Origin: Burkholderia sp. Bp8992
Lineage (GTDB): Bacteria; Pseudomonadota; Gammaproteobacteria; Burkholderiales; Burkholderiaceae
Assembly: GCF_003853705.1 (NCBI RefSeq)
Contig: NZ_QTQI01000042.1
Location: forward strand, 1-51,540
Length of the DNA stretch: 51,540 nucleotides
Direction: 5' to 3'
Below the pieces are notes generated by a model, which made no database searches, had not been told where the DNA came from, and saw nothing but the letters and a program-made list of their open reading frames with translations. Below are positions 8,631-15,853 of the stretch, piece after piece. The translations under genes and the position numbers were made by a program. Position 1 is the stretch's first letter. Each line of letters starts with the position of its first letter.

Positions 8631-9752
8631 TCAGAAGATATTGCGCAGGCCGATCGCGATGCCGGTCTGGTTGTTGCGCCCCGGCAGCTCGACGTTCGCC
8701 GCGCCGGTCGTCTTGTTGAAGTCGACGGTGCCGTAGACTTCCGTGCGCTTGCTCAGCGCGTACTCGGCGATGCCGACGACCGCGTAGCGGTTGCCGCTCG
8801 CGAGCGTGCCGTTCTCGGTCATCGCATTGCGCATGTGGTCGTAGTAGAACGCGCCCGTCAGCGTCAGCGGCGCGCTGACCTGCCAGCTCACGCCCGCGAA
8901 CGGACCGTCGTCGATCCGGCCGGTGCCCTTCGCGACCGGAATCGTCTTCTGCGCGAGCAGGCTGTCGACGAAGCCGGTGTCATCCTTCGAGCGCAGGTAG
9001 CCCGCGTAGATCTTCGCCTTGCTGAACGCATACACGACGTTCGCGTGGTAGATCGTCTGCTTGCGTGCCGAGTTGTCGCTGTTCTGCTGCGCGCCGGCCG
9101 CGATGCTGAGCGGGCCCATCACGTACGACAGCGACACGCCCCACGCATTGCCCTTGCCGAGCGAGCCCGGAATCTGGCCCGAGAAGCCGCCGGCGCCGGT
9201 CGATTCGTAGTTGGTGCCGGTCGAGTACATCGCCTTCGCGGTCAGGCCTTCGAACTTGCCCGTGTACTTGATCTGGTTGTCCGCATACAGGCCGCCGCCG
9301 AGTGCGACCGGCAGCCACGCGTTTTCGAGGTAGTTGCCGACCGTCAGCGGATCGTAGGTATCCGACAGCAGGTCGAACAGCGGCGTCTTCTGGCGGCCGA
9401 GGGTCACCGTGCCGTACGGGCTCTGCAGGCCGACGTACGCTGCACGGTTGAACAGGCGGCCGCTGTCGGCGAATGCGCCGTTCTGCAGGTTCACGCCGCT
9501 TTCGAGGTTGAACACGGCCTTCAGGCCGCCGCCGAGATCTTCCGTGCCGTAGATGCCGAAGCGGCTGTTCGTGATCGCGCCGTTGGTCATCGACAGCAGG
9601 CCGTCGTTCTTGGCGTTGGCGTTGGTCAGGTAACGGATGCTGGCGTCGGCGACGCCCCAGAGCGTGACCGAGCTTTGTGCGGCCGCGTACTGGCTGGCAA
9701 ATGCGAGCGCGGCGCCCCCTGCGATGGCTGCGAGTCGAGTGGTCTGCTTCAT
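8631..9752 (-). CDS. Outer-membrane general porin (Gram-negative porin, OmpC/Porin_4 type)
   Basis: 373 aa trimeric-porin family protein. The start at 9752 has AGGAAAG close upstream and begins a clear signal peptide ending in YAAAQ, with mature N-terminus QSSVTLWGVADASI, the standard betaproteobacterial porin opening. The body has the family's LGGGLKAVFNLESG and LGRQKTPLFDL segments, and the chain ends in the C-terminal Phe (GLRNIF) recognised by the BAM machinery. It is a monocistronic gene with its own terminator. It probably admits small hydrophilic solutes; solute specificity cannot be read from the sequence. Confidence 0.92.
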   Translation of the reverse strand: MKQTTRLAAIAGGAALAFASQYAAAQSSVTLWGVADASIRYLTNANAKNDGLLSMTNGAITNSRFGIYGTEDLGGGLKAVFNLESGVNLQNGAFADSGRLFNRAAYVGLQSPYGTVTLGRQKTPLFDLLSDTYDPLTVGNYLENAWLPVALGGGLYADNQIKYTGKFEGLTAKAMYSTGTNYESTGAGGFSGQIPGSLGKGNAWGVSLSYVMGPLSIAAGAQQNSDNSARKQTIYHANVVYAFSKAKIYAGYLRSKDDTGFVDSLLAQKTIPVAKGTGRIDDGPFAGVSWQVSAPLTLTGAFYYDHMRNAMTENGTLASGNRYAVVGIAEYALSKRTEVYGTVDFNKTTGAANVELPGRNNQTGIAIGLRNIF

Positions 9753-10068
9753 GAGCTTTCCTGTTTGTAGGTGTCTCCGTTCATGGCCGGCCGCGTGCGC
9801 AGCCGGGTGGCGATCGCTCACGTTCTTGGCGCGCGCGATGTGGGCTGAATCATATGACGAGTGCGATCGCTGAAAGAAATTGAAATGTGCGGTAACGGCG
9901 GAACTGTCGCCCGCGCACAACGTTGCGCATGGGACGCTTGTCCGGCGGACGGCGGGCGCCGCGCAGCAGCAACCGGCCGCGCGGCTTGCGGTGCGTCGGG
10001 GCGGTCAGGATCGCGCGGCAGGCGCCGCGGAACGGACGGGCGCACGGGAACGCCCGCCGGATGCGCGG
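9753..10068. other. Porin upstream region, no gene
   Basis: 316 bases. On the minus strand a good -10-like TATGAT lies at 9849-9854, about 95 bases before the porin ATG, with no clear -35; a long untranslated leader is therefore possible and might be an sRNA target. Nearer the DUF1275 stop the sequence is GC-rich and I see no gene or T-run terminator. Confidence 0.45.
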
Positions 10069-10767
10069 TCACGCCGCCGCCGGCCCGCCGTCGGCCGCAT
10101 GCCGGCGCCACGCGCGCCGCACGATTTCCGCGAAGGCGCCGACGAGCAGCAGCACCGCGCCCCACAGCGCGATGTCCGGCACGAGCCGCGTCACGAGTCC
10201 GCCGACCACCGCGCCGGCCAGGAAGCAGAAGCTGATCGTCGCGAGCAGAGCCGAGTCGTGCAGCGCGCCCGCGTCGTAGCGCGGGATCAGCCCGACGAAC
10301 AGCTTCTGCGCGGCGCGCCGCAGGTTGCCGGTCGTCATCACCGACGTGTACGACAATTCCTCGAGATGGGTGAACGACAGCGTCTGCAGCGTCGCGACGA
10401 ACGAGATGCCCGGAATCAGCCACGCGCTCGACGCGCCGACGAGGCCGCTCGCGGCGATGCCGAGAAACGCGATCTCGACGATCAGGCTCGCGAACGCCGT
10501 GTGCCGCATCCAGCCGCGCTGCGCGGCGAGGCCGAGCAGGTGCGCGACGAACACCGCGAGCACGAAGCCGACGAGCGGCGGCACGTGATGCAGCGCGGCG
10601 GCCCAGTCGCCGGCCGACACGTTGATGCCGAGCAGTGCGACGTTGCCGGTCATCGTGTTCGCGAATACGTGGCCGTGGCCGACGTACGTGTATGCGTCGA
10701 GATAGCCGCCGGACAGCGTCAGCAACGCGGCGACGGTGAGATTGCGGCTGGCGCCGTCGAGATCCAT
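10069..10767 (-). CDS. DUF1275 (YoaK) family membrane protein
   Basis: 232 aa integral inner-membrane protein with about six hydrophobic segments. The N-terminal GGYLDAYTYVGHGHVFANTMTG matches the DUF1275 signature (GxxDAxxyl...FxanmTGN). The function of the family is not established. It lies 58 bases downstream of the chrA pair on the same strand and may share that transcript, though no functional link is known. Confidence 0.85.
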   Translation of the reverse strand: MDLDGASRNLTVAALLTLSGGYLDAYTYVGHGHVFANTMTGNVALLGINVSAGDWAAALHHVPPLVGFVLAVFVAHLLGLAAQRGWMRHTAFASLIVEIAFLGIAASGLVGASSAWLIPGISFVATLQTLSFTHLEELSYTSVMTTGNLRRAAQKLFVGLIPRYDAGALHDSALLATISFCFLAGAVVGGLVTRLVPDIALWGAVLLLVGAFAEIVRRAWRRHAADGGPAAA

Positions 10768-10825
10768 CGATCCTCCCGTGAAAAGTCGCGCCAGTATCGC
10801 GCACGGGCGGGCGGTTGTGCGTCGC

Positions 10826-11353
10826 TCACTGCCCGATACCCGTGAGCCCGATCAGCGCGCCGCCGGCGAGCAGCCACAGCGGATGGATGCGCGTGCGCCA
10901 CGCGAGCACCGCACACGCGGCCGTGATGCCCCACTGGATCGCCGTGCGGTTCGACGCCTCGGAGATCAGCACCGCGCTTGCCGCGACCAGCCCGGCCGTG
11001 ACGGGCATCATCCCCTGCTGCACGTAGCGGCGCCACGGCCGGTCGCGAAAACGCTCCCACGCATGCAGCGCGAGCACGGTGACGATCGACGACGGCCCGA
11101 ACTTCGCGAGCGATGCGACCAGCAGCCCGGACCAGCCGGCCACGTGCCAGCCGACCAGCGACACGATCATCATGTTCGGCCCGGGCGCCGCCTGGGCCAG
11201 CGCGAACAGCGCGGTGAACTCGTGTGCGCTCATCCAGTGATGCACGTCGACGACCTGCCGCTGCATCTCCGGCAGGATCGTGTTGCCGCCGCCGAAGGCG
11301 AGCAGCGACAGCTGGCTGAAGATCGTCGCGATGGCGATCAGCGTGTCGGTCAT
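10826..11353 (-). CDS. chrA: Chromate transporter, short-chain ChrA subunit 2
   Basis: 175 aa CHR-family membrane protein. It starts with the conserved FAFGGG-type segment (LLAFGGGNTILPEM) and carries AAPGPNMMI, the CHR-domain PGP motif. The ATG overlaps the stop of the preceding chrA half by 4 bases (ATGA, 11350-11353), indicating coupled translation of a two-subunit transporter. Short-chain CHR pairs are known to work together in chromate efflux. The start at 11353 is fixed by homology and by this overlap. Confidence 0.88.
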   Translation of the reverse strand: MTDTLIAIATIFSQLSLLAFGGGNTILPEMQRQVVDVHHWMSAHEFTALFALAQAAPGPNMMIVSLVGWHVAGWSGLLVASLAKFGPSSIVTVLALHAWERFRDRPWRRYVQQGMMPVTAGLVAASAVLISEASNRTAIQWGITAACAVLAWRTRIHPLWLLAGGALIGLTGIGQ

Positions 11354-11976
11354 GAGCGGTCTCCCGGCCGGGTGTCGCGCGCGGCGGCCCGCGCCGACTG
11401 CGGCTTGCCCGCGTCGCGGCGGCGTGACGCGAGCCACACGCTGACGGGGGTCAGCACGAGCATCGTGGTCAGCAGCGGAATGCGCAGCACCGCGATCGCG
11501 ACGAACGCGAGCGCCGCGATGCCGGCCGCCGCCGGTGCGTGCCGCAGCGGCTTCGCGACCTTCACGGCCATCGCGACGAGCAGCCCGGCGGCCGCGGCGG
11601 CAAGCCCCGCGAACAGGTGCTGCACGTGCGGATCGTTCTGCGTCTTCGCGTACAGCACGCCGAGCGCGACGACGACGAGCGTCGGGCCCGCGATCAGCCC
11701 GAGAATGCCGGCGAACGCGCCGGCCACGCCGCGAAAGCGCATGCCGACGGCGACCGACAGGTTGATCACGTTGCCGCCCGGCAGGAACTGGCACAGGCCG
11801 AGCAGATCGGTGAATTCGTCGGCGGAGAGCCACTTGCGCTCGTCGACGATCGTGCGCCGCGCGAACGGCAGCGCGCCGCCGAACGACATCAGGCCGAGCG
11901 ACAGGAAACCGGTGAACAGCTCGGCGAGGCCGACGCTGCGGGGCGTCGCGGCAGACGGCGGGGAAACGGATTGCAT
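11350..11976 (-). CDS. chrA: Chromate transporter, short-chain ChrA subunit 1
   Basis: 208 aa CHR-domain membrane protein. It has the LMSFGGALPFAR motif near residue 35 and CQFLPGGNVINLS at the position of the PGP motif. The start at 11976 follows GAGGAG. It is the first gene of a pair, with the second CHR half overlapping its stop. A divergent LysR gene 96 bases away is probably the regulator. The C-terminal 35 residues are Arg/Ala-rich and cytoplasmic. Substrate is assigned by family only; some CHR proteins may carry sulfate or other oxyanions. Confidence 0.88.
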   Translation of the reverse strand: MQSVSPPSAATPRSVGLAELFTGFLSLGLMSFGGALPFARRTIVDERKWLSADEFTDLLGLCQFLPGGNVINLSVAVGMRFRGVAGAFAGILGLIAGPTLVVVALGVLYAKTQNDPHVQHLFAGLAAAAAGLLVAMAVKVAKPLRHAPAAAGIAALAFVAIAVLRIPLLTTMLVLTPVSVWLASRRRDAGKPQSARAAARDTRPGDRS

Positions 11977-12050
11977 GGTGCTCCTCACTAAACGGTGAAC
12001 CGAGGTTACCGCCGTTCCGGATCGTGGCAAAACGATTTTATCGGCACGCC

Positions 12051-12071
12051 CTTGTGATCTAGAATCACAAG
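12051..12071. promoter_or_regulatory. Palindrome in the chrA/lysR divergent region
   Basis: Perfect 8-bp inverted repeat CTTGTGAT (12051-12058) / ATCACAAG (12064-12071) around CTAGA, ending one base before the LysR ATG. It contains a TAGAAT -10-like hexamer (12060-12065). It is likely an autoregulatory LysR site overlapping the regulator's own promoter. Identification as an operator is inferred from symmetry and position. Confidence 0.55.
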
Positions 12072-12072
12072 C

Positions 12073-12957
12073 ATGGCACGCGATCTCCCGCCCTTTTCCG
12101 CGCTTCGGGCCTTTGAAGCCGCGGCACGACATGAAAGCTTCAGCGCCGCCGGCGATGAGCTGCATGTGACTCATGGTGCCATCAGCCGGCAGATCGCCGC
12201 GTTCGAGGCATGGCTCGGCAAGCCGGTGTTCCACCGCTACGGCAAGCGCGTGAAGCTCACCGACGAAGGCCGCCGCTACCTGGACACCGTGCGCGCGGCG
12301 TTCGACAGCATCGCGCATGCGACCGAGCAGCTGCGCAACACCGGCGCGGCGCGCGTGCTGCGCATCAACGCACTGCCGACCTTCGCGATGAAATGGCTGC
12401 TGCCGCGCCTGTCGCGGTTCCAGCGCGACGTGCCGAACGTCGAGCTGAAGCTGTCGACGTCGAATGCGCCGCTCGACATGCTGAACGGTTTCGACGTCGC
12501 GATCCGCCGCGGCCCCGGCCACTGGCCGAACTGCACGAGCGGCCATTTCCTCGACGAAAGCGTGATCCCGGTCTGCAGCCCCGCGCTGCTCAAGCGCGCG
12601 CCGATCACCCGCGCGGACGATCTCGCGCGGCACGTGCTGCTGCATTCGGATACGCGGCCGGAAGGCTGGCGCGACTGGTTCGCGGCGGCCGGCGTGGCGA
12701 TGAAGGGGCGCAAGCGGCAGTCGTTCGACCACTTCTACCTGGCATTGCAGGCGGCCGTCGACGGGCTCGGCGTCGCACTCGGCCCGCTGCCGCTGATCGA
12801 CGACGAGCTCGCGAGCGGCCGGCTCGTGATGCCGCTCGACGGGCCGCGCATCGCGACGCGCAGCTACTGGTGGATCGCGCCGGGCGCGCCGGCCGACGAT
12901 CCGCTCGTCGCGCAGTTCTGCGCGTGGCTGCAGGCGCAGTCGAATACCGGCGCGTGA
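12073..12957 (+). CDS. LysR-family transcriptional regulator (GcvA-like)
   Basis: 294 aa. The N-terminal winged HTH spans about residues 5-65, with ALRAFEAAARHESFSAAGDE and VTHGAISRQIAAFE as recognition segments. The effector-binding LysR substrate domain follows (about 90-290), including the GcvA-group phrase RGPGHWP. It is divergent from chrA1-chrA2, so local control of that operon is likely. No Shine-Dalgarno is visible; the ATG comes directly after a palindrome, so the message may be leaderless. GcvA itself controls glycine cleavage, but nothing here supports that role. Confidence 0.9.
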   Translation: MARDLPPFSALRAFEAAARHESFSAAGDELHVTHGAISRQIAAFEAWLGKPVFHRYGKRVKLTDEGRRYLDTVRAAFDSIAHATEQLRNTGAARVLRINALPTFAMKWLLPRLSRFQRDVPNVELKLSTSNAPLDMLNGFDVAIRRGPGHWPNCTSGHFLDESVIPVCSPALLKRAPITRADDLARHVLLHSDTRPEGWRDWFAAAGVAMKGRKRQSFDHFYLALQAAVDGLGVALGPLPLIDDELASGRLVMPLDGPRIATRSYWWIAPGAPADDPLVAQFCAWLQAQSNTGA

Positions 12958-12967
12958 GGGCGCGCCG

Positions 12968-12990
12968 GCGGGCGGCATTGCACCGCCCGC
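12968..12990. terminator. Hairpin between convergent lysR and rutG-like genes
   Basis: An 8-bp stem GCGGGCGG (12968-12975) / CCGCCCGC (12983-12990) with a 7-nt loop, in the 40-base gap between converging genes. The T-run is poor, so it is weak evidence for a shared terminator. Confidence 0.4.
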
Positions 12991-12997
12991 GCTTGAA

Positions 12998-14305
12998 TCA
13001 GACCACCGGGCCCGGTTCCTTTTCCTTGCGCAGGATCGCATACAGGATGATCGCGCCGAACGTCGCGGTGCCGATCCCGCCGAGCCCGAAACCGCCGATC
13101 TTCAGCGAGAAGTCGCCGGCGCCGAGCACGAGCGTGACGGCCGCGACGATCAGGTTGCGGTTGTCGGAGAAGTCGACCTTGTTGACGACCCAGATCCGCG
13201 CGCCCGTCACCGCGATCAGCCCGAACACGACGATCGACACGCCGCCGAGCACGGGGCCCGGGATCGTCTGGATCACCGCGCCGAATTTCGGCGAAAAGCC
13301 GAGCCCGATCGCGATCAGCGCGGCGACCGCGAACACCAGCGTCGAATAGATCCGCGTGACGGCCATCACGCCGATGTTCTCGGCGTAGGTGGTCACGCCC
13401 GTGCCGCCGACGCTGCCCGATACGATCGTCGCGAGCCCGTCGCCGATGAACGCGCGGCCGACGTAGCGGTCGAGGCTGGTTCCCGTCATCGCGCTGACGG
13501 CCTTGATGTGGCCGAGGTTCTCCGCGACCAGGATCACCGCGATCGGCGCGAGCATCAGCATCGCGTGCGGATCGAAGACCGGCGCACGGAAGCTCGGCAC
13601 GCCGAACCACGCGGCATGCGCGACGATCGCGAAATCGATCGGCTTGCCGAGGCCCATCCCGTTGGTCGCGACGGCATAGAGCGCGTACGCGATCGCGAGC
13701 CCGACGAGGATCAGCAGGCGCTGCATCATCCCGCGCGCGAACACCGCGACGCCGCCGACGCACAGCACCGTGACGAGCGCCATCACCGACTCGAAGGTCG
13801 AGCCCGACACGCCCTTCACCGCGATCGGCGCGAGATTCAGCCCGATCACCGCGACGACCGCGCCGGTGACGACGGGCGGCATCAGCGTCTCGATCCAGCG
13901 CGTGCCGATCGCCTGCACCAGCGCGCCGAGCGCGACGTACACGACGCCGCACGCGACGATTCCGCCGAGCGCGACCGGGATGTTCGGGTTCGGGCCGCTG
14001 CCGCCGTAGCCCGTCACCGCGATCACGAGGCCGATGAACGCGAAGCTCGAGCCGAGGTAGCTCGGCACGCGGCCGCCGACCAGCACGAAGAACAGCAGCG
14101 TGCCGATGCCCGACATGAAGATGCACAGGTTCGGGTCGAAGCCCATCAGCAGCGGCGCGAGCACGGTCGAACCGAACATCGCGACGACGTGCTGCACGCC
14201 CATCGCGACCATCTGCGGCCACGTCAGGCGCTCGTCGGGGCCGACCACGCGCGAGGCCGCGCCGGTCGACTGGACCCGCCAGCGCGGGAAGTAGGAATCG
14301 GACAT
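12998..14305 (-). CDS. rutG: NCS2 pyrimidine (uracil) permease, RutG-like
   Basis: 435 aa, about 14 membrane segments. The start at 14305 gives MSDSYFPRWRVQSTGAAS, the RutG-type N-terminus. Long stretches follow RutG/UraA closely: GVQHVVAMFGSTVLAPLLMG, GRVPSYLGSSFAFIG, AENLGHIKAVSAMTG and GGTGVTTYAENIGVMAVTRI, the last being the NCS2 family signature in the C-terminal half. It is predicted to be a proton-coupled uracil or related base importer. None of the other rut catabolic genes lies in the window, so it may act as a general salvage permease here. It stands alone, and is convergent with the lysR gene. Confidence 0.88.
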   Translation of the reverse strand: MSDSYFPRWRVQSTGAASRVVGPDERLTWPQMVAMGVQHVVAMFGSTVLAPLLMGFDPNLCIFMSGIGTLLFFVLVGGRVPSYLGSSFAFIGLVIAVTGYGGSGPNPNIPVALGGIVACGVVYVALGALVQAIGTRWIETLMPPVVTGAVVAVIGLNLAPIAVKGVSGSTFESVMALVTVLCVGGVAVFARGMMQRLLILVGLAIAYALYAVATNGMGLGKPIDFAIVAHAAWFGVPSFRAPVFDPHAMLMLAPIAVILVAENLGHIKAVSAMTGTSLDRYVGRAFIGDGLATIVSGSVGGTGVTTYAENIGVMAVTRIYSTLVFAVAALIAIGLGFSPKFGAVIQTIPGPVLGGVSIVVFGLIAVTGARIWVVNKVDFSDNRNLIVAAVTLVLGAGDFSLKIGGFGLGGIGTATFGAIILYAILRKEKEPGPVV

Positions 14306-14589
14306 GGGGAAAGGGCTCCTGTCGGTCGCCGGCTGCCAAGGATGCGCCGGTCTGGAATCTGGCGCGAGTTTACGGAGCGGGAATGGGGCTGGCAAGCGGG
14401 CTGACAAGCAGGCCGACACGCGGAGCGCAATCGCCGGCTGGCCGGCGTGCGACGCGGCTTGCCGGACGAGCGAACCGGTGCGCGGCCGCGCGGCCCGGTG
14501 CAACGGCCGCCCGCGCAGGGCACGCGGGCAGCGGATCGCGCCGGCGGTAATGCAAGCGTGCGCTCACATCGCCGCCGGCGCGCCGTGCA

Positions 14590-15831
14590 TCAAGGATTGA
14601 TGTACTGGAACAGCGACAGGTTCTGCAGTTGCACGTAGGCCTTCTGCGCGCCGGTCAGCGCGTTCTGCACCTGCAGGTACTGGCTGATCGTCGTGACCAT
14701 GTTGGTGCTGGTCAGGTCCGACAGGTTGCTGGTCGTCTGCAGCGTCGCCGTCTGGTTGACGGCCTGCATCGCCTTGACTTCCTGCTCGCGACCGCCGACC
14801 GATGCCTGGATCGTCGTGACGTTGCGCATCGTGTTGCCGAGCTTGGTCGAGCCCGTCATCAGCGCGTTCTTCAGCGCCGCGCCCGCCACCGCATTGGCCG
14901 TCACGGGCGTATTCAGCGCCGAGATCATCGCGTCGAGCGTCGAGAACACGTCGGAGCCGCCGCTCGCCTGCGGCGCGGGCGAGACCGCGAACGTGTCGCC
15001 CGCGGCCGGCGTGCCCGATACGGCCACCGTCATGCCGCCGCCGAGCGCGATCGCCGAGCCCGCCGAATAGGCCTGCGCCGGCGTGGTGGTCGGCGGGCTG
15101 GCCGAGTTGTCGGTCACCGTGTAGGTCGGCGCGGCGGCCGTGCCGCCGAACGTGATCGCGTACTGATGGCCGTTCGTCGCGATCGACGGGTTCGTCACCG
15201 TGACCGTGCCGATCGTGCCGGTGCCCGTGTTGCCCGCGCCGGCCGACGGCACCGGCGAGCTGCCGATCCCCGGCACCGACATGAAGACGGCCGCGCCCGT
15301 GTCGCCCTGCGACACGGTGCTCGAATCGGCGATCTGCACCTGGCGCGTCCCCGTGTCGCCGACGTAGGCGACGCTGCCGCTCGCCGTCGTCGAAAACGGC
15401 GCCGCCGAATTCTTCGTGCCGGCGAACAGGTAGTTGCCCGCGCCGTCGTTGGTGTTCGCGAGCGTCATCAACTGGTCGCGGTAGCCCTGCAGCTGCGTCG
15501 CGAGCGCCGAGCGGTTGCTGTCGGACAGCGAGCCGTCGCCGGCGCGCACGAGCAGCGACTGCGCGCTCGTCAGCACGCCGCTGACGCTCTGCAGCGTCTG
15601 GTCCTCGGCCTGCAGCGACGCGAGCGCCGCGTTCTGGTTGGTCGCGTACTGCGACAGCGTCGCCGACGTCATCGACAGCTGCACGGCCTGCGCCGCGCCG
15701 GCCGGGTTGTCGGCCGCCGTCTGCAGGCTCACGCCGCTCGAGATCTGCTGATACAGCTGCGCGAGCTGGGCCTGCTGGTCGTTCATTTGTGAAACGTTCA
15801 GCTGGAAGAACTGGGTGCTGGAAATCCGCAT
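14590..15831 (-). CDS. flgL: Flagellar hook-filament junction protein FlgL (HAP3)
   Basis: 413 aa, about 100 longer than enteric FlgL. The N-terminal flagellin-like helices (MRISSTQFFQLNVSQMND, QQISSGVSLQTAADNP) and C-terminal helices (residues 310-413, ending LSLFQYINP) are canonical D0/D1 parts. The extra length is an insertion at about residues 200-287 made of Gly/Thr/Val-rich strands ending GTPAAGDTFAVSP, resembling a module in FlgK. AGAGG precedes the ATG. It is cotranscribed with flgK, 22 bases downstream of its stop. It joins hook to filament and is exported by the flagellar type III system. Confidence 0.93.
   Translation of the reverse strand: MRISSTQFFQLNVSQMNDQQAQLAQLYQQISSGVSLQTAADNPAGAAQAVQLSMTSATLSQYATNQNAALASLQAEDQTLQSVSGVLTSAQSLLVRAGDGSLSDSNRSALATQLQGYRDQLMTLANTNDGAGNYLFAGTKNSAAPFSTTASGSVAYVGDTGTRQVQIADSSTVSQGDTGAAVFMSVPGIGSSPVPSAGAGNTGTGTIGTVTVTNPSIATNGHQYAITFGGTAAAPTYTVTDNSASPPTTTPAQAYSAGSAIALGGGMTVAVSGTPAAGDTFAVSPAPQASGGSDVFSTLDAMISALNTPVTANAVAGAALKNALMTGSTKLGNTMRNVTTIQASVGGREQEVKAMQAVNQTATLQTTSNLSDLTSTNMVTTISQYLQVQNALTGAQKAYVQLQNLSLFQYINP
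14977..15231 (-). repeat. FlgL insertion module related to modules in FlgK
   Basis: Encodes FlgL residues about 201-285. It opens with NTGTGTI and closes with GTPAAGDTFAVSP, with YAITFGG and YTVTDN strands between. FlgK contains two segments with the same opening (NTGTGKI) and closing (GAPATGDSFTIGP, GSMNAGDKFTVLP) patterns. The similarity is seen by eye at protein level; the boundaries are approximate. Confidence 0.5.
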
Positions 15832-15853
15832 CGCCTCTATTCCTCGAATCCGG

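Noticed and set aside
9861-10279. Plus-strand frames in the porin upstream region
   Set aside because: Arg/Ala/Gly low-complexity translations that run into the opposite strand of the DUF1275 gene; no ribosome site.
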